From Scytonema sp. UIC 10036 (GTDB lineage: Bacteria; Cyanobacteriota; Cyanobacteriia; Cyanobacteriales; Nostocaceae): DNA of 35,382 nucleotides. Of this stretch, positions 16,120 through 22,225 are shown in pieces. Positions within the stretch are counted from its first letter, which is position 1, and each line of letters starts with the position of its first letter. The position numbers and the translations under genes were made by a program. The notes under the pieces are model-generated. The model had not been told where the DNA came from. It worked only from the letters and a program-made list of their open reading frames with translations, and searched no databases. The stretch lies in assembly GCF_009725235.1 (NCBI RefSeq), contig NZ_WJFC01000132.1, positions 1-35,382 on the forward strand. Direction: 5' to 3'.

Positions 16120-16205
16120 GGCTCTTTGTACTACATTTTGAAGTGCGGAATGTGGGTACAAAGCAGCACCCAAGTTGAGATTCATCGTTGGGTGCTGCTT
16201 TGTTT
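16120..16205 (+). ncRNA. Candidate structured RNA: tandem hairpins ending in a terminator
   Basis: Hairpin 1 pairs CTTTGTAC (16124-16131) with GTACAAAG (16156-16163), extended by ACATT/AATGT. Hairpin 2 pairs AAAGCAGCACCCAA (16160-16173) with TTGGGTGCTGCTTT (16188-16201), a perfect 14-bp stem followed by GTTTT. The two share the bases AAAG (16160-16163), so they compete at that edge. psbA already has its own terminator 230 bases upstream, and no coding gene explains this one on the + strand. A small RNA ending here is possible. The promoter is not identified, and a role for the minus-strand ribosomal operon cannot be excluded. The rest of 15931-16119 shows nothing I can name. Confidence 0.4.
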
Positions 16206-16296
16206 TGGATAGATTGAAACTTGTGGCTTGGAATTTGTAATGAACTCAGCCATGACAAATTCCGAATCAATACTGCAAGAGCTGAGAGAAATTGTA

Positions 16297-16480
16297 GTAG
16301 GGGTCGAGCGACAGCGAGACCCAACAAATGCCGATAAATGTTGGGTTTCGTTCCTCAAACGCCAGTCCCCTACGGAGGGAAACCCTCCTATGGCGCATTC
16401 GCGCCACGCTTCGCTATCAGGGCTGGCTCCCCAACCTACGTAATTGCGTGTTTTTATCCAAAACCTACGCAGTATTGAAT
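16297..16480. repeat. Composite dispersed repeat downstream of rplL (includes copy B)
   Basis: Three elements lie in series: a hairpin ACCCAACA (16319-16326) / TGTTGGGT (16339-16346); a hairpin GGAGGG (16374-16379), AAA, CCCTCC (16383-16388); and the ~84-bp repeat at 16397-16480 shared with 1127-1209. Short open frames crossing this region on the + strand consist of repeat sequence and are not called as genes. Confidence 0.75.
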
Positions 16481-16500
16481 TCCGAATTACAAATCACGAA

Positions 16501-16896
16501 TTACTTAACAGTAACCTTACCGCCAGCTTCTTCGATTTGTTTCTTAGCAGCTTCAGCAGCATCTTTAGCGATCGCTTCCTTAACAGGCTTAGGCGCAGAT
16601 TCTACCAAGTCTTTTGCTTCTTTCAAACCCAAACCAGTCAATTCACGTACAACTTTAAGTATGGCGATCTTCTTATCGGCGGGAACTGCTTCAAGAATAA
16701 CGTCAAACTCGGTCTTCTCTTCTACTGGTTCAGCAGCAGCAGCACCAGCACCGGGTGCTGCCATCATCATCATTCCGCCTGCGGGTGCAGCAGCACTGAC
16801 GCCAAAGGCTTCTTCAATTTGCTTGACTAGCTCAGCTGCTTCGAGCAAAGTTAGTCCTTTTAATTTATCCAAAATTTCATCGGTTGCTGCGGACAT
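16501..16896 (-). CDS. rplL: 50S ribosomal protein L7/L12
   Basis: The 131-residue stalk protein recruits translation factors to the ribosome. It shows the expected order: an N-terminal dimerisation domain ([21 protein letters not shown]), an Ala/Gly/Met-rich hinge at about 33-57, and a C-terminal domain with [20 protein letters not shown] and [19 protein letters not shown], ending GGKVTVK. AGGAG lies eight bases before the ATG and supports the start. It is the last gene of the secE-nusG-rplKAJL cluster. A heptamer array separates it from rplJ, and no clear minus-strand terminator is seen after it. Confidence 0.99.
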   Translation of the reverse strand: MSAATDEILDKLKGLTLLEAAELVKQIEEAFGVSAAAPAGGMMMMAAPGAGAAAAEPVEEKTEFDVILEAVPADKKIAILKVVRELTGLGLKEAKDLVESAPKPVKEAIAKDAAEAAKKQIEEAGGKVTVK

Positions 16897-16921
16897 TGTT
16901 ATAACTCCTGTAATGTTGATT

Positions 16922-17016
16922 GGTTAGTTGTTAGTTGTTAGTTGTTAGTTGTTAGTTGTTAGTTGTTAGTTGTTTATTTTCTACTAACTACTAACTATCA
17001 ACTACTAACTACTAAC
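16922..17016. repeat. Two-armed heptamer array between rplJ and rplL
   Basis: The left arm holds seven consecutive TTAGTTG units, the purest run in the window. The spacer is TTTATTTT, and the right arm has CTACTAA units with one variant. The TAG trinucleotides at 16925, 16932 and 16939 already cover all three + frames. The rplJ stop codon (TAG) is the array's right edge. Confidence 0.93.
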
Positions 17017-17567
17017 TAAGAAGCACTTTCAGTTTCACCGCCGCCTTTTTCCTTATCGGCGACAGCTTGTAAAGCACGAGCGAGAGAACCTGGAACTTCG
17101 TTGATGCCAACAGCAATCTTGGTAGCCAAACCATTGATGGCTCCAGCAATTTGTGCCATGAGTTGCTCTTTGGATGGCAAATCTCCCAAAGCTTTGATAT
17201 CAGGCTCTTTCAACAAGCGACCTTCCATGACGCCGCCACGAACTTCTGTTTTCTTGGTGGCTTTCTGGAAATCTTGGTAAGCCTTAATTGCTGCAGAAAA
17301 ATCTTCTTTTACTAGCAAAAAGGCAGAAGAACCTTTGAGTAGTTCTTCTAATGGTTGCCATTTCTCTTGGTCTTTAATGGCAATACCCATCAGGGTGTTT
17401 TTAGTCACCTTGCAAACAGTTCCAGCAGGACGCAAGCGTCTTCGTAAATCTGTAATTTCAGCAACTGTTAACCCTTGATAGTCAATGACTATTGCTAATT
17501 GCGACTCACTCAAAGTTTCTTTGAGATCGGCTACTATAGCGTGTTTATCTTCTATCGTTCTTGGCAT
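17016..17567 (-). CDS. rplJ: 50S ribosomal protein L10
   Basis: The 183-residue protein anchors L7/L12 dimers to the ribosome and usually represses its own mRNA through the leader. The N-terminal domain is [20 protein letters not shown] followed by [19 protein letters not shown], and the C-terminal helix that binds L7/L12 is [19 protein letters not shown] 17565-17567 is chosen because GGAGGT lies seven bases upstream (17575-17580); the GTG three codons earlier overlaps that site. The gene keeps a strong ribosome-binding site even though arrays occupy both flanks. An L10 leader with a terminator hairpin lies upstream. Confidence 0.98.
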   Translation of the reverse strand: MPRTIEDKHAIVADLKETLSESQLAIVIDYQGLTVAEITDLRRRLRPAGTVCKVTKNTLMGIAIKDQEKWQPLEELLKGSSAFLLVKEDFSAAIKAYQDFQKATKKTEVRGGVMEGRLLKEPDIKALGDLPSKEQLMAQIAGAINGLATKIAVGINEVPGSLARALQAVADKEKGGGETESAS

Positions 17568-17585
17568 CTTTATCACCTCCTTATT

Positions 17586-17662
17586 TTGCTAATTGCTAAT
17601 GGCTAATTGCTAATAGTTAATTGTGCTTTTTACCATTAGCGAATAGCTATTAGCAATTCGCT
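17586..17662. repeat. Degenerate two-armed heptamer array, CTAATTG family
   Basis: The left arm has CTAATTG and CTAATGG units, the spacer is GTGCTTTTTA, and the right arm mixes CCATTAG with diverged units. It sits between the attenuator hairpin and the ribosome-binding site of rplJ, so it would be in the 5' untranslated region of rplJ mRNA. Confidence 0.8.
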
Positions 17663-17670
17663 ACAAAAAC

Positions 17671-17701
17671 AATAAACCCCAGCTCTCGCAGCCGGGGTTT
17701 T
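17671..17701 (-). terminator. Attenuator/terminator hairpin before rplJ
   Basis: On the minus strand AAACCCCGGCT pairs with AGCTGGGGTTT around the loop GCGAG; one pair is a G-U. A T-rich tail (ATTGTTTTTG) follows. It lies between the L10 leader and rplJ and could partly terminate transcription from rplKA, or be the regulated element of the leader. Confidence 0.8.
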
Positions 17702-17855
17702 AGAGTAAATACGTTTTTAACAATACGTCTTTACTTTATCGTCTTTATGCCACTGTACATCAACCTTTTTAAAGGCTGTACTTTCAGCATTTAGAACGCA
17801 AACCTCGGCAGGATATTAAGCTAATTGCACCTGCTGTCTCCGGCTGTCGCTGTAT
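17671..17855 (-). promoter_or_regulatory. L10 (rplJL) autoregulatory leader
   Basis: Read on the minus strand, this region contains CCGGAGACAGCAGGTGCA and, after a short gap, ATCCTGCCGAGGTTTGCG. These resemble the conserved L10-binding leader found before rplJ in many bacteria, where L10-L7/L12 binds to limit expression. It ends in the hairpin at 17671-17701. Identification is by motif resemblance and position; no covariance search was possible. Confidence 0.75.
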
Positions 17856-17865
17856 TTAATTTTGA

Positions 17866-17972
17866 TTTGCTAATTGCTAATTGCTAATTGCTAATTGTCA
17901 GTTTTCTATTAGCCATTAGCCATTAGCCATTAGCCATTAGCCATTAGCCATTAGCCATTAGCCATTAGCCAT
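17866..17972. repeat. Long two-armed heptamer array, CTAATTG/CCATTAG family
   Basis: The left arm has four CTAATTG units, the spacer is TCAGTTTTCT, and the right arm has about nine consecutive CCATTAG units. The rplA stop codon (TAA) is taken from the last, shifted unit. The right arm is more than twice as long as the left, so only part of it could pair. Confidence 0.93.
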
Positions 17973-18688
17973 TATGCACCTTCAGCCTGTTTCATATCGC
18001 GTAGGGCGTTGATATCGACTTTTATCGAAGGTCCCATTGTAGCAGATACGTACATTGTTCGCCAGTAACGACCTTTTGCTCCTGAAGGGCGGTTGCGATC
18101 GATGGTTTCTTGCAACGCTTTCAAGTTTACCAGTAAATCTTCTGGTGTGAAGGATACCTTACCAAACATAACATGGACGATACCAGTACGGTCAGCTCGG
18201 AATTCTAGTTTACCTGCTTTAAATTCCCCGATCGCACTTGCAATATCAAATGTGACTGTTCCACCTTTAGGGGATGGCATCAAACCGCGAGGACCGAGTA
18301 ACTTACCTAGCTTTGCTACCTGTGGCATTATATCAGGTGTAGCTATTAGCTTGTCAAAGTCCATTCTGCCTTTTTGAATCTCGTCAATCAGTTCTTCTGA
18401 ACCGACAACATCAGCACCTGCGTTGCTAGCCTCTGTAACTTTTTCCCCTCTGGCAATGACTGCTACCCTTACTGTTTGCCCCGTTCCTTTGGGTAATACC
18501 ACAGTTGTCCGCAGTTGTTGGTCAGTATATTTGGGGTCAATACCCAACCTGATGTGTGCTTCTGCTGCTTCCGGGAACTTTGCTGTAGCCGTTTCCTTGA
18601 GCAGTGCTAACGCATCTAAAGGCTGATAATCTCTGTCTTCTACTTTTTCTAGAAGCGCCTGCAAGCGGCGCGATACTTTTTTCGCCAT
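17972..18688 (-). CDS. rplA: 50S ribosomal protein L1
   Basis: The 238-residue protein forms the L1 stalk near the ribosomal E site and commonly represses rplKA translation. It starts [20 protein letters not shown] and has the family signature in [20 protein letters not shown] and [15 protein letters not shown]; the C-terminal part includes [16 protein letters not shown] [23 protein letters not shown] upstream of the ATG supports the start. rplK lies upstream across an array. Its stop codon is inside the next array. Confidence 0.99.
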   Translation of the reverse strand: MAKKVSRRLQALLEKVEDRDYQPLDALALLKETATAKFPEAAEAHIRLGIDPKYTDQQLRTTVVLPKGTGQTVRVAVIARGEKVTEASNAGADVVGSEELIDEIQKGRMDFDKLIATPDIMPQVAKLGKLLGPRGLMPSPKGGTVTFDIASAIGEFKAGKLEFRADRTGIVHVMFGKVSFTPEDLLVNLKALQETIDRNRPSGAKGRYWRTMYVSATMGPSIKVDINALRDMKQAEGA

Positions 18689-18744
18689 TTTTTTCTCCTG
18701 GGGTCTATTTACGAAGCCATGCCTCTCCCCCGATAATTTTTTCT

Positions 18745-18833
18745 AGTTGATAGTTGATAGTTGATAGTTGTTGGTTGTTATTTGTTGGTTTTTTCCTACT
18801 AACCACTAACCACTAACCACTAACCACTAACTA
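18745..18833. repeat. Two-armed heptamer array between rplK and rplA
   Basis: The left arm has TAGTTGA, TAGTTGT and TTGGTTG-type units; the spacer is TTTTTTCCT; the right arm has four CCACTAA units and overlaps the rplK stop codon TAG. The remaining bases up to the rplA ribosome-binding site (18689-18744) show no other feature. Confidence 0.9.
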
Positions 18834-19256
18834 ATCCTGAACTGTTACACCCATGTTTTTGGCAGTGCCTTCGATAATCTTCATCGCCGCGTCGATATCG
18901 TTGGCGTTGAGGTCAGGCAATTTTGTTTGGGCAATTTGACGCAATTGTTCTTTTGTAATGGAACCAACTTTCTTTTTGTTTGGTTCGCTGGAGCCTCTGT
19001 CAATTTTTGCTGCCTTAGTAATGAGTACTGAAGCAGGAGGAGTCTTCAGAACGAAGGTAAAACTCCGGTCTTCATATACCGAAATTTCTACCGGAATTAC
19101 CGTTCCAGCTTGATCTGCTGTCTTGGCGTTGTACTCCTTACAAAACATCATGATGTTCACACCATGCTGACCCAATGCTGGACCAACTGGCGGTGCTGGG
19201 TTGGCTTTCCCAGCATTTAGGGCCAACTTAATGACCGCAACTACTTTTTTCGCCAT
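18831..19256 (-). CDS. rplK: 50S ribosomal protein L11
   Basis: The 141-residue protein of the ribosomal GTPase centre starts [20 protein letters not shown]. The prolines of the [20 protein letters not shown] segment mark the N-terminal domain. The C-terminal rRNA-binding domain includes [20 protein letters not shown] and [13 protein letters not shown]. The ATG follows the nusG stop by only six bases, so translation is probably coupled. Its stop codon is part of the following repeat array. Confidence 0.99.
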   Translation of the reverse strand: MAKKVVAVIKLALNAGKANPAPPVGPALGQHGVNIMMFCKEYNAKTADQAGTVIPVEISVYEDRSFTFVLKTPPASVLITKAAKIDRGSSEPNKKKVGSITKEQLRQIAQTKLPDLNANDIDAAMKIIEGTAKNMGVTVQD

Positions 19257-19262
19257 GTTTGA

Positions 19263-19895
19263 TTAGCTCTGTTTCTCTACCTGATTAAATTCCAATTCTA
19301 CTGGTGTATCCCGCCCAAAAATCGAAAGCAGAGCTTTTAGCTTACTCCGTTCAGGACTGACTTCAATCACCTCACCTTCAAAGTCTTTAAACGGACCTGA
19401 AAGCACTTTTATCTTATCACCTGCAGTCATGTCAGTTTTGACAACTGCCTCTTGCTCGCTGGTCTGCTTGAAGATTCTTTCGACTTCTGTATGGCTGAGT
19501 GGCACTGGCTTTACGTGACCGCGACCTTTGCCACTCCCACGTTTTTGCTCTGCTCCCACGAAATTAATCACGTGAGATGTGTTGCGTACTACCTGCCAAG
19601 TGTCGTCATCCATCAGCATTCTGACAAGAACATAGCCGGGAAATACTTTTTCCTCTGTATGCTGGCGAGAACCATCCTTACGGATTTTCACTGCTGGTGT
19701 ATGAGGTATCTCCACCTGGACAATTTTATCAGCTACATCAAAAGTTTGGATGCGCTGCTCTAAATTTGTCTTGACTCGCTTCTCGCAACCTGAAGCGACT
19801 TGAACTGCATACCACCGAGCTTCTTTTGACGCTGAATCTGCGGTCTCATCTGACTGTAGCGTTGCATCACGCTCACCGTCTGTTGCATAAGTCAT
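19263..19895 (-). CDS. nusG: Transcription termination/antitermination factor NusG
   Basis: The 210-residue protein binds RNA polymerase and modulates pausing and termination. The NGN domain starts at EARWYAVQVASGCEKRVKTN and contains FPGYVLVRMLMDDDTWQVVR; the C-terminal KOW domain has AGDKIKVLSGPFKDFEGEV. The ~25 residues before the NGN domain are acidic and unstructured. ATG 19893-19895 is chosen because it overlaps the secE stop (ATGA), the usual sign of translational coupling, and AGGTG precedes it. A longer frame begins eight codons upstream inside secE and is less likely. Confidence 0.97.
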   Translation of the reverse strand: MTYATDGERDATLQSDETADSASKEARWYAVQVASGCEKRVKTNLEQRIQTFDVADKIVQVEIPHTPAVKIRKDGSRQHTEEKVFPGYVLVRMLMDDDTWQVVRNTSHVINFVGAEQKRGSGKGRGHVKPVPLSHTEVERIFKQTSEQEAVVKTDMTAGDKIKVLSGPFKDFEGEVIEVSPERSKLKALLSIFGRDTPVELEFNQVEKQS

Positions 19896-20134
19896 CAGAA
19901 CACCTGTTGTGCTGCCCAAGTAAAAAATTTATCTACTAGAAATATTAGGGATGCGGAGAGTGCCATCATTAACAAAACCGCGGCTGATTCGCTCACTAGC
20001 TGCTGCCGACTAGGCCAAACCACCTTATCAAATTCTTCCTTGAGTCCTTGGAAGAAGCTCGGAAGTCCCAAAGAGTTGGTTGTTTCCGTCATTTCTGCTT
20101 CATTTTTTTTGGCCACGATCGCTGTCTCCCCCAT
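19895..20134 (-). CDS. secE: Preprotein translocase subunit SecE
   Basis: The 79-residue protein is a small subunit of the SecYEG channel. The amphipathic helix FFQGLKEEFDKVVWPSRQQL and the single membrane helix around AAVLLMMALSASLIFLVDKF are characteristic. Its stop overlaps the nusG start. The start at 20134 is the first ATG; a GTG at residue 7 (VAKKNEAEM) is an alternative. tRNA-Trp lies 156 bases upstream on the same strand, an arrangement common in bacteria. Confidence 0.96.
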   Translation of the reverse strand: MGETAIVAKKNEAEMTETTNSLGLPSFFQGLKEEFDKVVWPSRQQLVSESAAVLLMMALSASLIFLVDKFFTWAAQQVF

Positions 20135-20290
20135 TCATTACATAGACGCTGCCTATTACTTTTTTTTGTAACAGCTCCTGCCTGTTTGAAGCCCTTCGCT
20201 ACAAACACAAAAACTATACCCGAAATCTATAAGTCATACTGCTTGATTAGCAGATACTGCTTTAGTTTCGGGCATTGTCTTAGCTGACAG

Positions 20291-20363
20291 CGCGCCCTGG
20301 AGGACTTGAACCCCCGACATCAGGTTTTGGAGACCTGCGTTCTACCAACTGAACTAAGAGCGC
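20291..20363 (-). tRNA. tRNA-Trp (anticodon CCA)
   Basis: The 73-nt cloverleaf starts GCGCTCT and pairs with AGGGCGC at the 3' end. It has a D-arm TTAGTTCAGTTGGTAGAAC, an anticodon loop CTCCAAA within AGGTCTCCAAAACCT, and a T-arm with GGTTCAAGTCC. The discriminator base is G, and the CCA end is not encoded. It sits between rplS and secE. Confidence 0.96.
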
Positions 20364-20461
20364 ACAAGCTGCTTCTTATTGAGTTACCTTTACTAGTTTA
20401 CACTAGGATAACATAAATTGGCTACTTTTTTAGTTAACTTTGGTCGATGGAACTCTTTATG

Positions 20462-20480
20462 GCGGCTAAAGCCGCTTTTT
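20462..20480 (+). terminator. Terminator-like hairpin facing the + strand
   Basis: GCGGC (20462-20466), TAAA, GCCGC (20471-20475) is followed by TTTTT. Both flanking genes (tRNA-Trp and rplS) are on the minus strand, for which no T-run follows the hairpin. It might stop antisense transcription, or simply be a palindrome. Nothing else is seen between 20364 and 20516. Confidence 0.45.
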
Positions 20481-20516
20481 CTTGAGCTTTCTCCCAAAGT
20501 TTCTTGCCTGTTGATG

Positions 20517-20879
20517 TTACAGAGCGCGATCGAAGCGTTGCTTGATCCGGGTAGCCTTACCTACGCGATCGCGTAGGTAATAAAGCTTAGCACGTCTAAC
20601 CTTCCCGCGACGCAGTACTTTGATGTTGTCTATCCGTGGGGAATGCAGTAGAAAAACACGTTCGACGCCTACACCTTGGAATACGCGACGAACTGTAATT
20701 GTTTCGTTAATGCCACCATTCCGTATGGAAATGACAACTCCCTCATAGGGCTGGACGCGGTATTTGTCGCCTTCCTTAATTTTAACTCCGACTCTGACTG
20801 TGTCACCCACAAATATTTGGGGCAAATTAGATTTTAGCTGCTCCGCTTCTATAGAGCGGATGATCTCCTGAGCGTTCAT
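20517..20879 (-). CDS. rplS: 50S ribosomal protein L19
   Basis: The 120-residue protein of the ribosomal subunit interface starts [20 protein letters not shown]. Characteristic segments are [40 protein letters not shown], and the basic C-terminus [20 protein letters not shown]. No strong ribosome-binding site is seen before the ATG. The 142 bases between this gene and the divergent glycosyltransferase probably hold both promoters. Confidence 0.99.
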   Translation of the reverse strand: MNAQEIIRSIEAEQLKSNLPQIFVGDTVRVGVKIKEGDKYRVQPYEGVVISIRNGGINETITVRRVFQGVGVERVFLLHSPRIDNIKVLRRGKVRRAKLYYLRDRVGKATRIKQRFDRAL

Positions 20880-21021
20880 ATTCGGTGCAAAAACTCACAA
20901 TCAACAATAATAAATCGACAACTAGCATTCAGTCTAGTTATTTTAGTGGGAGCACTTACTAAGTATAACGGTGCTAGATGGAAAATGGACTATAGAGAGC
21001 TAAGCCGCGAGACTCCGATCT

Positions 21022-21990
21022 ATGAAATTCAGCGTCGTGATAACGACCTACAACCGTTTAACGTTGTTGCAACGAGCAATTAACTCCGTGCTCAACCAGA
21101 CGTTTCCCTGCGAACTGGTTGTTGCTGATGACTGTTCGCTTGATGGCACTCAAGATTACTTGAAAAGCTTAAGCGCTGAACTGTCATGTCATGACAATTT
21201 ACCACGCCTTGTTTATCATCGCAATGAGGTAAACAAAGGTCATGCAGCAACAGTCAACGCTGGCGTCAAAGTCAGCAGTGGCGACTGGATTAAGTTTTTG
21301 GATGATGATGATTACCTGAGTCCCAACTGTTTGGAAGAAATGGTAAGAGCGATCGCACTGCGACAAAGCGCAGTCATTTGCTCTTGCGTTGCTGCTCGGG
21401 TAGATATCAATGGAGTTGAAAAGAGCCGCACGCCTGTTGTCGGTCCGGGACTAGCCTACTATATCCCGCAAACAGACATTCACTACGGTATGCTACTAGA
21501 ACTTGTTCCTTTTGGTACTCCCGTTCAAGTTGCTTGCAGCCGTGAGGCTTTCTTGCAAATTGGAGGGTGGGATGTCGAATTAACCAGTTGTGATGATATT
21601 GATTCATGGATTCGCATTGCCCAACATGGGGATGCGATTTTTCTCAATCAATGTCTTGCTTATCGCACTGTTTGGACTGGAGGTTACGATCAAAAAATTT
21701 CCCTAAAAGTTAGGTTAGACACAAATATTTTAATGAAGGAAAAAATTCACGCCCTCGTGGATGAAAAGTACCGTCAAGATATTTTGCCTCTTCAAGATAT
21801 CAAAAGTTACTTAAAACTACACTGGACTATAGTTGCTCTTAAAAGTAGAAACATTAACAGTTTTCTGAAAATTTTCGATCCTTGTATTTTTTCATGCCAT
21901 GCTTGGCGACTTTTGTTAGACGCTATTTTGGCAAGGCGCTTAAAAAAGTACAATTCTTATATTCGCAAATTCGTATTGATAAATATTTAG
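21022..21990 (+). CDS. Glycosyltransferase family 2
   Basis: The 322-residue inverting GT-A fold glycosyltransferase begins MKFSVVITTYNRLTLLQRAI. Asp36-Asp37 (VVADDCSLDGT) contact the nucleotide, and WIKFLDDDDYLSP (Asp94-97) is the metal-binding DxD-type motif. A later SCDDIDSWIRIA segment fits the acceptor region, with the catalytic base expected among these acids. No membrane segment is evident. Donor and acceptor are unknown; such enzymes act in exopolysaccharide, lipopolysaccharide or glycolipid synthesis. It stands alone between rplS (divergent) and the FHA-PrsW gene. The 235 bases downstream (21991-22225) contain no gene that I can support. Confidence 0.93.
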   Translation: MKFSVVITTYNRLTLLQRAINSVLNQTFPCELVVADDCSLDGTQDYLKSLSAELSCHDNLPRLVYHRNEVNKGHAATVNAGVKVSSGDWIKFLDDDDYLSPNCLEEMVRAIALRQSAVICSCVAARVDINGVEKSRTPVVGPGLAYYIPQTDIHYGMLLELVPFGTPVQVACSREAFLQIGGWDVELTSCDDIDSWIRIAQHGDAIFLNQCLAYRTVWTGGYDQKISLKVRLDTNILMKEKIHALVDEKYRQDILPLQDIKSYLKLHWTIVALKSRNINSFLKIFDPCIFSCHAWRLLLDAILARRLKKYNSYIRKFVLINI

Positions 21991-22225
21991 CACATTTTGC
22001 AGACACGGCTCCCGAACCGCCAGCTATATTACCTATGGACGTAGTAGTCCACAACGTAAGTGCAAAAATTAACTATGTTTTTTGGGAATCTTGTGTAAAG
22101 AGATGGTATTAAGGATGTAGTGTTGCTGACTAAGTTGCTACGCAACTCAATTTTTGGTAGTCACAATACGTGCTGTAAAAGTTCAATTTTCAATTTTTAA
22201 ACAGGTGGGCAGGGGATATACCTAC

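Noticed and set aside
16094..16327. 77-codon minus-strand frame covering the tandem hairpins
   Set aside because: Its codons follow the hairpin sequence; no ribosome-binding site and no recognisable motif. A structured RNA fits better.
16228..16443. 71-codon + frame beginning in the psbA-rplL spacer
   Set aside because: It runs through hairpin repeats (ACCCAACA/TGTTGGGT, GGAGGG/CCCTCC) and has no homologous look.
16328..16927. 199-codon + strand frame across rplL
   Set aside because: It mirrors the Ala-rich rplL gene and continues into repeat sequence; low-complexity Ala/Ser translation.
21882..22112. 76-codon + frame after the glycosyltransferase
   Set aside because: It overlaps the glycosyltransferase end out of frame and lacks a ribosome-binding site.
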